Assembly (NCBI GenBank): GCA_025057595.1
Contig: JANXBK010000008.1
Coordinates: 1-57,037, forward strand
DNA length: 57,037 bases
Origin: Thermodesulfovibrio sp.
GTDB taxonomy: Bacteria; Nitrospirota; Thermodesulfovibrionia; Thermodesulfovibrionales; Thermodesulfovibrionaceae
Direction: 5' to 3'
In this document: piece after piece, positions 42,686 to 49,810 of the stretch
How the letters are laid out: every line of letters starts with the position of its first letter
Numbering within the stretch: position 1 is the first letter of the stretch
The notes under the pieces: model-generated
What the model was told of the DNA's origin: nothing
Databases searched by the model: none
Seen by the model: the letters and a program-made list of their open reading frames with translations, nothing else
Made by a program: the position numbers and the translations under genes

Positions 42686-42749
42686 AGCTAAATTTATTTG
42701 ACTTAAAATAATGCTTTACTATAAAGTGGATTTACTCTGAGCTAAATTT
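42686..42749 (+). promoter_or_regulatory. dsrC promoter flanked by direct repeats
   Basis: TTGACT at 42698-42703 and TATAAA at 42720-42725 are separated by 16 bases, which is a good vegetative-type promoter. The same decamer AGCTAAATTT occurs at 42686-42695, just before the -35, and again at 42740-42749, just past the expected start point. The 54-base distance is close to five helical turns, so a regulator could bind both copies on one face of the DNA. The leader then carries AGGAGGGAG before the dsrC start. Confidence 0.55.
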
Positions 42750-42791
42750 GTTAATTAAAATTTAACAAAAACAAAAAAGGAGGGAGAAAAA

Positions 42792-43127
42792 ATGCCTTAT
42801 ATTGAGTTTAAGGGCAAACAAATTGAGGTTGATGAAGATGGTTATATTCAGAATCTTGATGATTGGTCACCTGAGCTTGCAGAATTTATGGCAGCAAAGG
42901 ATGGAATAACTCTTACTGAATTACATTGGGAGGTTATTAACTTTTTAAGAGACTATTATGCGAAATATCAAATTGCTCCTATGATTAAGATTCTGGTTAA
43001 AGAGATGGCTAAAATGTTTGGGCCTGATAAAGGAAATACAAAATATCTTTATAGTCTCTTTCCAGACGGTCCAGCAAAACAGGCGTGTAGATACGCAGGT
43101 CTTCCAAAACCAACAGGATGCGTATAA
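42792..43127 (+). CDS. dsrC: sulfur carrier protein DsrC
   Basis: 111 aa cytosolic partner of dissimilatory sulfite reductase. DsrAB transfers sulfur to its two C-terminal Cys to make the trisulfide later reduced by DsrMKJOP. The start MPYIEFKGKQIEVDEDGYI, the GITLTEL.WEVINFLRDYY helix and the flexible C-terminal arm KQACRYAGLPKPTGCV are canonical; both redox cysteines are present (C-x10-C, the last one penultimate). It has its own promoter and a strong terminator, which fits the very high expression of DsrC in sulfate reducers. dsrAB are not in the window. Confidence 0.98.
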   Translation: MPYIEFKGKQIEVDEDGYIQNLDDWSPELAEFMAAKDGITLTELHWEVINFLRDYYAKYQIAPMIKILVKEMAKMFGPDKGNTKYLYSLFPDGPAKQACRYAGLPKPTGCV

Positions 43128-43134
43128 TCTATAC

Positions 43135-43167
43135 AAGGGGCAGAATATTCTGCCCCTTTATTTTTTT
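43135..43167 (+). terminator. intrinsic terminator after dsrC
   Basis: A perfect 24-base palindrome at 43135-43158 (half AAGGGGCAGAAT) begins 8 bases after the dsrC stop and is followed by TATTTTTTTG. The stem is GC-rich at its base and AT at the tip, with a T run, so it is a convincing rho-independent terminator. It should separate the abundant dsrC mRNA from the downstream genes, or allow partial read-through. Confidence 0.9.
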
Positions 43168-43211
43168 GAAAGGGGTCAAAACATTAATAAAAATACAAAA
43201 GGGAGAAAAAA

Positions 43212-43727
43212 TTGGAAATTTATGACCTCCTTTCAAAAAAGAGAAATAGTATAATTGATAAATGTTTCGATCTAACGATTTCAACCTACCCAGAGCAATC
43301 CCGTATATTTCTAAGAGAGAGGAAAAGACAGTTTACAAATCCTGTTGGATACACCCTTTATCATGGTATTGAAAGGATCATTGATAAAATAATTGCTCAG
43401 GAGTCTTTAGAAAATTTTATTCCTCCCCTTGAGGAAATTATAAGAGTAAGAGCTGTGCAGGATTTTATTCCTTCAGAGGCAGTAGGATTTATATTTCTAA
43501 TTAAGGAAGCTATCTATAGCTTAATTTACAAAGAGGCAAAATATAATGAATTAATGGATCTGCTATCAAGAATAGACTCATTGGCTTTGTTAGCCTTTGA
43601 TATTTTTATGAAGTACAGAGAGAAAATTTATGATATGAAGGCAAGGGAACTAAGAGATAGAACATGGTGGATTTTGAAGAAGTATAACATTATATCAGAG
43701 ATTGATGACTCAATATTAGAAAAATAA
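43212..43727 (+). CDS. RsbRD N-terminal-domain protein beside dsrMKJOP
   Basis: 171 aa, start TTG with GGGAG six bases upstream; no ATG start would give the same N-terminus. It is all-helical: MEIYDLLSKKRNSIIDKCFD, RERKRQFTNPVGYTLYHGI, RVRAVQDFIPSEAVGFIFLI. This matches the N-terminal domain of RsbR-type co-antagonists, which have a globin-like fold, without the STAS domain of stressosome proteins. Such stand-alone domains occur just ahead of dsrM in other sulfate reducers (recalled, not checked). It lies 28 bases before dsrM and is probably cotranscribed. A sensory or regulatory role for Dsr electron transfer is possible but unproven. Confidence 0.8.
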   Translation: MEIYDLLSKKRNSIIDKCFDLTISTYPEQSRIFLRERKRQFTNPVGYTLYHGIERIIDKIIAQESLENFIPPLEEIIRVRAVQDFIPSEAVGFIFLIKEAIYSLIYKEAKYNELMDLLSRIDSLALLAFDIFMKYREKIYDMKARELRDRTWWILKKYNIISEIDDSILEK

Positions 43728-43755
43728 ATAAAAAATTTCAAAGAGGGGTAAGGAG

Positions 43756-44754
43756 ATGGGAATAGTTAGAGCTTTATTAGTAGTTTTAGGTTTAATATTT
43801 TTGGCTTATGTTGGAACAGGTATTCTAGGATTAGAAAGTATTTTTGGTGTGGTATTTCCCTATACTGCTTTTGTGATTTTTGTAGTGGGTTTCATTTACA
43901 AAGTCATTAAATGGGGACGTTCCCCAGTGCCTTACAGAATTCCTACAACTGCTGGACAACACTACTCTTCACTTTGGTTTAAACAAAACAAAATTGATAA
44001 TCCCTCAACAGGGTGGGGAGTTGCATTAAGAATGTTCTTTGAGGTTTTTACATTCAGAAGTCTTTTCAGAAACACAAAAGCTGAGTTTCTTAAAGGAAGA
44101 CTTTATATTGGTTCAAGTAAATGGCTTTGGTTTGGGGCAATAGCATTTCATTACTCCTTTTTAATCATATTTTTAAGGCATATGAGATTTTTTACACCTG
44201 AGACTCCCTGGTTAATCTCAGGAATTGAGTCAATTGATAGTTTTCTGCAAATTCATATTCTTGGCTCTCCTCTTTTTTATATTACAAATCTTGTTATAGT
44301 TGGTGCTCTTCTTTATCTTCTTGGAAGAAGAGTATTTGATGCAAAATTAAGATATATTTCTTTACCATCAGATTACTTTCCTCTTTTTCTAATATTAGGG
44401 ATAGTTATAACAGGCATACTGATGAGATATTTCTTTAAAGTTGATGTGACAAAGGTAAAAGAGCTTACACTTAGTCTTACATTTCTTAAGCCTACAGTTC
44501 CTGAAGGAATTGGCTCTCTCTTTTATATTCATTTCTTCCTTATAAGTGTTCTTTTTGCTTACTTTCCATTCAGTAAGCTAATGCATATGGCTGGAGTATT
44601 TCTGTCTCCAACAAGAAATCTTGCAAATAACAATAGGATGAAAAGACATGTTAATCCTTGGGAGTATCCTGTCAAGCATCGTCATTATGAAGAGTATGAA
44701 GATGAATTTAGAGATAAAATGAAAAAAGCAGGAATACCTGTAGAAAAGGAGTGA
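43756..44754 (+). CDS. dsrM: DsrM, membrane cytochrome b subunit
   Basis: 332 aa NarI-like dihaem cytochrome b of the DsrMKJOP complex that exchanges electrons with menaquinone and passes them to DsrK. About six membrane helices: residues 3-24, 33-52, 118-137, 166-184, 204-222 and 250-270. Candidate haem-ligating His are seen in AFHYSFLIIFLRHMRFF, QIHILG and YIHFFLISVLFAYFPFSKLMH. A cytoplasmic C-terminal tail with RHVNPWEYPVKHRHYEEYE follows. GGGGTAAGGAG lies just before the ATG. It is the first of five contiguous dsr genes. Confidence 0.96.
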   Translation: MGIVRALLVVLGLIFLAYVGTGILGLESIFGVVFPYTAFVIFVVGFIYKVIKWGRSPVPYRIPTTAGQHYSSLWFKQNKIDNPSTGWGVALRMFFEVFTFRSLFRNTKAEFLKGRLYIGSSKWLWFGAIAFHYSFLIIFLRHMRFFTPETPWLISGIESIDSFLQIHILGSPLFYITNLVIVGALLYLLGRRVFDAKLRYISLPSDYFPLFLILGIVITGILMRYFFKVDVTKVKELTLSLTFLKPTVPEGIGSLFYIHFFLISVLFAYFPFSKLMHMAGVFLSPTRNLANNNRMKRHVNPWEYPVKHRHYEEYEDEFRDKMKKAGIPVEKE

Positions 44755-44758
44755 AACT

Positions 44759-46369
44759 ATGAGACTACCAAGGCCTGAAGAATTAATTTCAACAGTGAAT
44801 CTAAAGAAGACTCCACCTAAATGGTGGATGGATCTGAAAGCAGAGTTTAAACCTGGTTTTTACTGTTATGGCGCAAAAGGAAAGAATCTCGCTTATGTTG
44901 ATTTTCCAAATGCCAGAGATTGGTCCCCAACAGAAGAGGATTGGAAACTTCCTGAGGACTGGAAACGAATAGTTATTGAAGGAATCCGACAAAGAATTGA
45001 AAGATTTAGAACATTTCATATTTTTATGGACATCTGTGTGAGATGCGGTGCATGTGCAGATAAGTGTCATTTCTTCCTTGGCACAGGAGACCCCAAAAAT
45101 ATGCCTGTCCTTAGAGCAGAGCTTTTAAGATCCGTTTACAGAAGATATTTTACCAGTGGTGGGAAAATATTTGGAAGATTTGGAGGAGCAAGGGATCTTG
45201 AGCTTGATGTTCTTAAAGAGCTTTGGTACTACTTTTATCAATGCACTGAATGTAGACGTTGTTCTCTTTTCTGTCCTTATGGGATTGATACTGCCGAGAT
45301 TACAATAATGGGAAGAGAGCTTATGAATCTTTTAGGTTTAAACACTGATTGGATATCAGGTCCTGTTGCAAACTGTTACAGAACAGGGAATCATCTTGGA
45401 ATAGAGCCTCATACTATGAAGTCTACTCTTGAGTTTCTTTGTGATGATATTGAGACTATAACAGGAATAAGAATCGATCCACCAATTAATAAAAAAGGAG
45501 CAGAAATTCTATGGGTAGAGCCCTCTGGAGACCTTTTTGCAGTTCCAGGTGTTTATGTTGCTATGGGAACTTTGATGCTTTTCCATGAAATAGGGCTTGA
45601 TTATACATGGAGTACTTATGCCTCTGAAGGTGGAAACTTTGGATATTTTACATCCTTAGAGATGGCAAAAAGACTACACTCAAAAATATATGAAGAGGCA
45701 AAGAGACTCAAGGTTAAATGGATACTTGGTGGAGAGTGTGGACATATGTGGAGGGTTTGGCATCAGTATCATGATACATGGTTTGGTCCGATAGATTTCC
45801 TTGAAGAGCCAGTTTCTCCAATAACTGGAACGAAGTTTGAGCATGCAAAATCAACAAAAATTGTTCATATATCAGAATTTACTGCAGATCTTATAAGACA
45901 CGGTGTACTTAAATTTGACAAAAGCAGAAACGATAATTTTATTGTAACATTCCATGACTCTTGTAATGTTTCAAGAGGAATGGGTATGTTTGAAGAGCCA
46001 AGATATATAATCAAAAGCGTATGTAATCACTTCTACGAGATGCCAGATGAGACTATAAGAGAGCAGACATTCTGTTGCGGTGGAGGTTCTGGACTTAATG
46101 CTGGTGAGATAATGGAGCTTAGAATGAGAGGAGGCTTCCCTAGAGCAAATGCTGTAAGATATGTTCATGAGAAATTTGGTGTAAATATGCTTGCTTGTAT
46201 TTGTGCAATAGACAGAGCTCAGCTTCCTCCACTTATGGAGTATTGGGTTCCTCAAGTAAGAGTTTGTGGAGTTACAGAGCTTGTTGCAAATGCCTTAATA
46301 ATGAAGGGTGAGAAAGAAAGAACAATGAATTTAAGGATGGAACCACTGCCTGGAAAGGAGGGACAGTAA
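44759..46369 (+). CDS. dsrK: DsrK, HdrD-like catalytic iron-sulfur subunit
   Basis: 536 aa cytoplasmic subunit that reduces the DsrC trisulfide using electrons from DsrM. Two 4Fe-4S sites: DICVRCGACADKCHFF near 96 and YQCTECRRCSLFCPYG near 160. The C-terminal half has the CCG-type Cys sets of heterodisulfide reductase: ILGGECGHMWRVWH, TFHDSCNVSRGMG and EQTFCCGGGSGLNAGEI, which hold a special 4Fe-4S centre that binds substrate sulfur. Start ATG with GGAG upstream, 4 bases after dsrM; ends 1 base before dsrJ. Confidence 0.98.
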   Translation: MRLPRPEELISTVNLKKTPPKWWMDLKAEFKPGFYCYGAKGKNLAYVDFPNARDWSPTEEDWKLPEDWKRIVIEGIRQRIERFRTFHIFMDICVRCGACADKCHFFLGTGDPKNMPVLRAELLRSVYRRYFTSGGKIFGRFGGARDLELDVLKELWYYFYQCTECRRCSLFCPYGIDTAEITIMGRELMNLLGLNTDWISGPVANCYRTGNHLGIEPHTMKSTLEFLCDDIETITGIRIDPPINKKGAEILWVEPSGDLFAVPGVYVAMGTLMLFHEIGLDYTWSTYASEGGNFGYFTSLEMAKRLHSKIYEEAKRLKVKWILGGECGHMWRVWHQYHDTWFGPIDFLEEPVSPITGTKFEHAKSTKIVHISEFTADLIRHGVLKFDKSRNDNFIVTFHDSCNVSRGMGMFEEPRYIIKSVCNHFYEMPDETIREQTFCCGGGSGLNAGEIMELRMRGGFPRANAVRYVHEKFGVNMLACICAIDRAQLPPLMEYWVPQVRVCGVTELVANALIMKGEKERTMNLRMEPLPGKEGQ

Positions 46370-46370
46370 G

Positions 46371-46787
46371 ATGTACGATGGATGGAAGATAATTATTGGA
46401 TTACTTGTTTTTGTTGGTTTTGTTACCTTGCCATTTACTTTAAGTATAGGTAAAGACTATATAAAAGTGGACCCGAAAATTGACACACCTGAGATACAGA
46501 AGCTTCCTTCAGCTGAAAGAAAATGTGTTGAGTCTAAGGAGTTTATGAGAAAAGAGCATATGAAAATGCTTATTGATTGGAGAGATGCTGTTGTAAGAGA
46601 GGGGAAAACACTCTATGTAAACAGTGAGGGTAAAAGCTTTAATATGAGTCTTCAGAATACCTGTATGCAGTGTCATTCTAATAAATCAAAGTTCTGTGAC
46701 GAATGTCATAACTATTTAGCAGTGAAACCCTATTGTTGGGATTGTCATCTTGAACCTAAGGAAGACAAAAAGGAGGCAAGACGATGA
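46371..46787 (+). CDS. dsrJ: DsrJ, triheme cytochrome c
   Basis: 138 aa periplasmic cytochrome held by an uncleaved N-terminal helix (about 6-25). Three haem-binding CxxCH sites are in NTCMQCHSNK, KFCDECHNYL and PYCWDCHLEP, within 35 residues. In known DsrJ one haem has an unusual cysteine ligand; an extra Cys is visible in AERKCVESKEF near residue 45, which could fill that role. It overlaps dsrO by 4 bases. It connects the complex to periplasmic electron carriers. Confidence 0.97.
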   Translation: MYDGWKIIIGLLVFVGFVTLPFTLSIGKDYIKVDPKIDTPEIQKLPSAERKCVESKEFMRKEHMKMLIDWRDAVVREGKTLYVNSEGKSFNMSLQNTCMQCHSNKSKFCDECHNYLAVKPYCWDCHLEPKEDKKEARR

Positions 46788-47566
46788 GAATTGACAGAAG
46801 ACAGTTTCTAAAAATATTAGGTATAGGTGCTTTTATAGGAGTTGGTGGCTGGTCTATGTTTGAAGTAGTAAGTAAGAGAGAGATTGAGGCATTTGTTGAA
46901 AGATATAAAAAGGTACCAGAGGCATTACAGGCAAAAAGATGGGCAATGGTTATAGATTTGAAGAAACTTGATGAAAAAATAATGAATGACTGCATAGAGA
47001 TATGTCATCGTATACACAATGTGCCTGCTCTATTGAATCCTAAGGAAGAGATAAAATGGATATGGAAAGAAAAATTTAAGTATGTCTTTCCGGAGATGAA
47101 GGATGAATATATGCCAGAGGAAATTAAAAATAAGTACGTTTTAGTATTATGCAATCACTGTGAAAATCCTCCATGTGTAAGAGTTTGTCCAACAAAAGCA
47201 ACTTTCAAAAGAAAAGATGGAATTGTAATGATGGATATGCATAGATGTATTGGTTGTAGATTCTGTATGGCTGGATGCCCCTATGGAGCAAGAAGCTTTA
47301 ACTGGAGAGATCCAAGACAATATGTAAAGGAAGAAAATAAAGAATTTCCACTAAGAATGAAAGGTGTTGTTGAGAAATGCACTTTCTGCTATGAAAGAAT
47401 AGACAGAGGGCTTCCACCAGCCTGTGTAGAGGTTTCCAAGGGTGCTATTGTATTTGGTGACATAACTGATCCTAATTCAGAGGTAAGAAAGATCCTTGCC
47501 TCTAATTTTGCTATTAGAAGAAAACCCAAACTCGGAACAAAACCGAGCATATATTATTTACTGTAG
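46784..47566 (+). CDS. dsrO: DsrO, periplasmic iron-sulfur protein
   Basis: 260 aa ferredoxin-like electron-transfer subunit. The twin-arginine start IDRRQFLKILGIGAFIGV predicts Tat export of the folded protein. Clusters: CIEICHRIHN near 67, LCNHCENPPCVRVCPTKA near 122, HRCIGCRFCMAGCPYGAR near 154 and EKCTFCYERIDRG...PACVEV near 197, consistent with up to four 4Fe-4S centres as in DmsB/HybA relatives. It sits between DsrJ and the quinone-binding DsrP and is translated in overlap with dsrJ. Confidence 0.97.
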   Translation: MRIDRRQFLKILGIGAFIGVGGWSMFEVVSKREIEAFVERYKKVPEALQAKRWAMVIDLKKLDEKIMNDCIEICHRIHNVPALLNPKEEIKWIWKEKFKYVFPEMKDEYMPEEIKNKYVLVLCNHCENPPCVRVCPTKATFKRKDGIVMMDMHRCIGCRFCMAGCPYGARSFNWRDPRQYVKEENKEFPLRMKGVVEKCTFCYERIDRGLPPACVEVSKGAIVFGDITDPNSEVRKILASNFAIRRKPKLGTKPSIYYLL

Positions 47567-47577
47567 GAGGATAAAAA

Positions 47578-48765
47578 ATGCTTGAACTTGTGCTAAAAGG
47601 AAGTCAAAGATACTGGGCTTGGGTAATATTTTTAATGGCTCTAATAGGAGTTGGCTTTATAGCTTATTTATATCAATTAAAAGTGGGTTTAGGAATCACC
47701 GGAATGAGTAGAGATGTATCATGGGGTTTATATATTGGTCAGTTTACTTTTCTTGTTGGAGTTGCTGCTTCTGCTGTTACTGTGGTGCTACCTTATTATC
47801 TTCATAACTATAAAAAATATGGAAGAATCGCAGTTATAGGTGAATTCCTTGCAATCGCTTCTGTTTTGATGTGTATGCTTTTTATCTTTGTTGATCTTGG
47901 ACAGCCAATGAGAGTTTTAAATGTCCTGTTGCATCCTACACCAAACTCTATAATGTTTTATGATATGATTGTTCTGAGTGGATATTTGATTCTAAATCTC
48001 CTTTGTGGCTGGGTAATTCTCACAGCTGAAAAAAAAGGTGCTCCTCCTCCCAAATGGATTAAACCATTTTTATATATAGCTATTTGTTGGGCCCCCTCTA
48101 TCCATATTGTTACTGCCTTTTTGTATCAAGGCTTACCAGGAAGGGATTATTGGATGACTGCAATCATGGCTGCAAAATTTTTATCTTCAGCTTTTGCATC
48201 AGGTCCTGCCCTACTTGTGATTCTTTGTATGATTGTAAGAAGATTTACTAATTTTGATCCAGGGAAAGAGGCAATACAGACTCTTGCAAAAACTTCAGCC
48301 TATTTCTTATTAGTTACCATAGGTTTTTATCTATTTGAAGTATTTACAGCCTTCTATAGCGGAATCCCAAGTCATCAGTACTCTATAATATATTTATTTA
48401 AAGGTTTAGAAGGATATACGAAACTTGTACCTGTAATGAGTATATGTATACTTCTTGCAGCAATAGGTGTGATTATTTTGGTAACTCCTCCTTTAAGAAA
48501 ATGGGAAGTAACTCTCGCAATAGGAGCTGCTGCTACATTTCTATGCCTATGGCTTGAAAAAGGAATAAGCCTTGTTGTTGGTGGTTTTATTCCCAATCCA
48601 TTTGATAAAGTATTTGAATACTGGCCAACAATTCCTGAAACATTGATTACTATTGGTGTTTGGTCTGTTGGATTTTTTGTGCTTACACTACTTTATAAGA
48701 TTGCTGCAACAGTTAAAGAAAAAGCAATATTTGATAAATATGGAGAAAAACAAGTAAAAACTTAA
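47578..48765 (+). CDS. dsrP: DsrP, NrfD-like integral membrane subunit
   Basis: 395 aa with about ten membrane helices, of the NrfD/HybB family that oxidises or reduces quinol without haem. Family pieces include MSRDVSWGLYIGQFTFLVGV near 42, FVDLGQPMRVLNVLLHPTPN near 100, the CWAPSIHIVTAFLYQG turn near 168 and LEKGISLVVGGFIPNPFD near 325. An AGGAGG site precedes the ATG. It closes the dsrMKJOP series; its stop is followed after 9 bases by the G-rich motif at 48775-48791. Confidence 0.97.
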   Translation: MLELVLKGSQRYWAWVIFLMALIGVGFIAYLYQLKVGLGITGMSRDVSWGLYIGQFTFLVGVAASAVTVVLPYYLHNYKKYGRIAVIGEFLAIASVLMCMLFIFVDLGQPMRVLNVLLHPTPNSIMFYDMIVLSGYLILNLLCGWVILTAEKKGAPPPKWIKPFLYIAICWAPSIHIVTAFLYQGLPGRDYWMTAIMAAKFLSSAFASGPALLVILCMIVRRFTNFDPGKEAIQTLAKTSAYFLLVTIGFYLFEVFTAFYSGIPSHQYSIIYLFKGLEGYTKLVPVMSICILLAAIGVIILVTPPLRKWEVTLAIGAAATFLCLWLEKGISLVVGGFIPNPFDKVFEYWPTIPETLITIGVWSVGFFVLTLLYKIAATVKEKAIFDKYGEKQVKT

Positions 48766-48774
48766 AATTTTAAA

Positions 48775-48814
48775 GGGATGGGAGGGTGGGGTCTAATTTG
48801 CTTTACCAATTAGA
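48775..48814 (+). promoter_or_regulatory. G-quadruplex motif plus short hairpin after dsrP
   Basis: GGGATGGGAGGGTGGGG at 48775-48791 has four G-runs with loops of 2, 1 and 1 bases, the pattern of a very stable parallel quadruplex on the message strand. It begins 9 bases after the dsrP stop. It is followed at once by a weak hairpin (TCTAATT and AATTAGA arms, 48792-48814) with no T run. It may protect or end the dsr message; the structure is predicted from sequence only. Confidence 0.6.
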
Positions 48815-48878
48815 TCAGCCATCAAAACTATTTATTAAAAATAACTCTTCGAAAAATATTAACAAGCAATATTTTATA

Positions 48879-48903
48879 AATATGCAACATTTTGTTGCAT
48901 ATT
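48879..48903. repeat. palindrome, candidate upstream activator site
   Basis: Arms AATATGCAACA and TGTTGCATATT match perfectly across a 3-base TTT gap. Its centre lies about 108 bases before the expected sigma-54 start point, the usual distance for an enhancer bound by an NtrC-type activator. No T run follows, so a terminator is unlikely. The protein that binds it is unknown. Confidence 0.55.
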
Positions 48904-48970
48904 ACTTAAAATTTAAAGAAAAAATTTTAAAAAGATGGATACATTATAGGTTTTTATTACTGAAGTTTTA

Positions 48971-48990
48971 TTAGGCACAGATATTGCATT
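48971..48990 (+). promoter_or_regulatory. sigma-54 promoter of the usp-TauE operon
   Basis: TTAGGCACAGATATTGCATT contains GG at 48974-48975 and GC at 48986-48987 with exactly 10 bases between, and fits the sigma-54 consensus (TGGCAC-N5-TTGC) at all but one core base (A for T before GG). Transcription would begin near 48999, leaving a leader of about 70 bases. A search by eye for other GGCAC-N5-TTGC sites in the window found none as good. Confidence 0.65.
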
Positions 48991-49069
48991 ATTACTTTTG
49001 TAGAGAAGAAAGGAGGTGAAAAGAGTTATAAAAACTAAAAAGACCTAAAAACTTTTTAAGGAGGAGGTT

Positions 49070-49483
49070 ATGAAAATATTAGTACCAACGGATGGTTCAG
49101 AGTATGCGATGAAAGCTGTAAACAAAGCAGTTGAGATGGCAGAAAAAGAAAAAGCAGAAGTAACACTGATGGCTGTCTCCTATAGTTTTTCCTTAGGTGA
49201 AGACGAGTTTCCAGGTAGTATTTTAGAAAGGCTTGATGAGGAAGCTCAAAAAGCATTAGAAAAAGCAAAAGAAGTCTTTAACAAAAAGGGCATATCTGTT
49301 AAGACAGTGATTGAAAGAGGAGCAGTTCCTGCAAATAACATACTAAAGAAAGCAGAAGCAGAAAAATTTGATTTAATTATAATGGGGCACAGAGGCAAAG
49401 GTGAGTTTCCAGGTGGAGGAATAGGAAGCACTGCAGTAAAAGTAGTATCTTATGCGCCATGTAGTGTTTTAATCGTTAAATAA
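49070..49483 (+). CDS. universal stress protein (UspA family)
   Basis: 137 aa single-domain Usp. Starts MKILVPTDGSEYAMKAVNKA and ends with the nucleotide-binding IIMGHRGKGEFPGGGIGSTA, then VKVVSYAPCSVLIVK. The G-2x-G-9x-G(S/T) ATP-binding pattern (GHRGKG...GSTA) is kept, so it probably binds ATP. A strong GGAGGAGG precedes the ATG. As first gene of the sigma-54 unit, 21 bases before the small membrane protein, it may sense energy state for the permease that follows; this link is inferred. Confidence 0.92.
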   Translation: MKILVPTDGSEYAMKAVNKAVEMAEKEKAEVTLMAVSYSFSLGEDEFPGSILERLDEEAQKALEKAKEVFNKKGISVKTVIERGAVPANNILKKAEAEKFDLIIMGHRGKGEFPGGGIGSTAVKVVSYAPCSVLIVK

Positions 49484-49504
49484 ATTAAGAAAGGGGGTTA
49501 AAGT

Positions 49505-49795
49505 ATGAAAAAGCTGATTAGTTTAATGGCATCCATTGTCGGAATCATTATGATAATACCCGCTGTTGCTATGGCGAAGGAGAAAGTAGGATGGCTTGTA
49601 GTTGTTGCCTACACAAAAGATGTTAAGGGTTTAAATCTTTGGTGGGCTAATCTTTACAATGAAAATATGTTTCTTTTCACAATTCTTACAGGCTGTATAG
49701 TTCCGGTTTTAGGAATATTTCTTGGATGGGTAGGTGACTGGGCAATAAGGCTAACAGGTATTGATGTTACAAAAAGAGAGCTTGCAGAACACTAA
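49505..49795 (+). CDS. small membrane protein linked to TauE-type permease
   Basis: 96 aa, not a family I can name. A hydrophobic start (about 4-24, ISLMASIVGIIMIIPAVAMA) may be a cleaved signal. A soluble stretch KDVKGLNLWWANLYNENMF follows, then one membrane helix at about 54-76 (LFTILTGCIVPVLGIFLGWV) and a short charged tail. The GGGGG-rich ribosome site is good. It stands 15 bases before the TauE/SafE gene, which suggests a small accessory subunit. Confidence 0.75.
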   Translation: MKKLISLMASIVGIIMIIPAVAMAKEKVGWLVVVAYTKDVKGLNLWWANLYNENMFLFTILTGCIVPVLGIFLGWVGDWAIRLTGIDVTKRELAEH

Positions 49796-49810
49796 AAAGG
49801 AGGTTAGAGC

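Larger units (their letters stand above)
48766..49069. other. 304-base non-coding control region between dsrP and the usp gene
   Basis: No convincing gene lies here; a 62-codon open frame at 48786 has no ribosome site and simple AT-rich content. Seen in order: the G-quadruplex motif with its hairpin, an AT-rich spacer, an 11-base-arm palindrome at 48879-48903, a sigma-54 promoter at 48974-48987, and a 70-base leader with two purine-rich Shine-Dalgarno-like runs (AGGAGGTG at 49011-49018 and GGAGGAGG before the usp ATG). The first of these leads to no obvious start codon. Confidence 0.6.

Noticed and set aside
43018-43254. 78-codon open frame across the dsrC end and terminator
   Set aside because: It overlaps dsrC in another frame and runs through the terminator stem; no family features.
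48786-48974. 62-codon open frame after dsrP
   Set aside because: No Shine-Dalgarno, low-complexity Lys/Phe/Asn content, and it spans the palindrome and reaches the sigma-54 promoter region.
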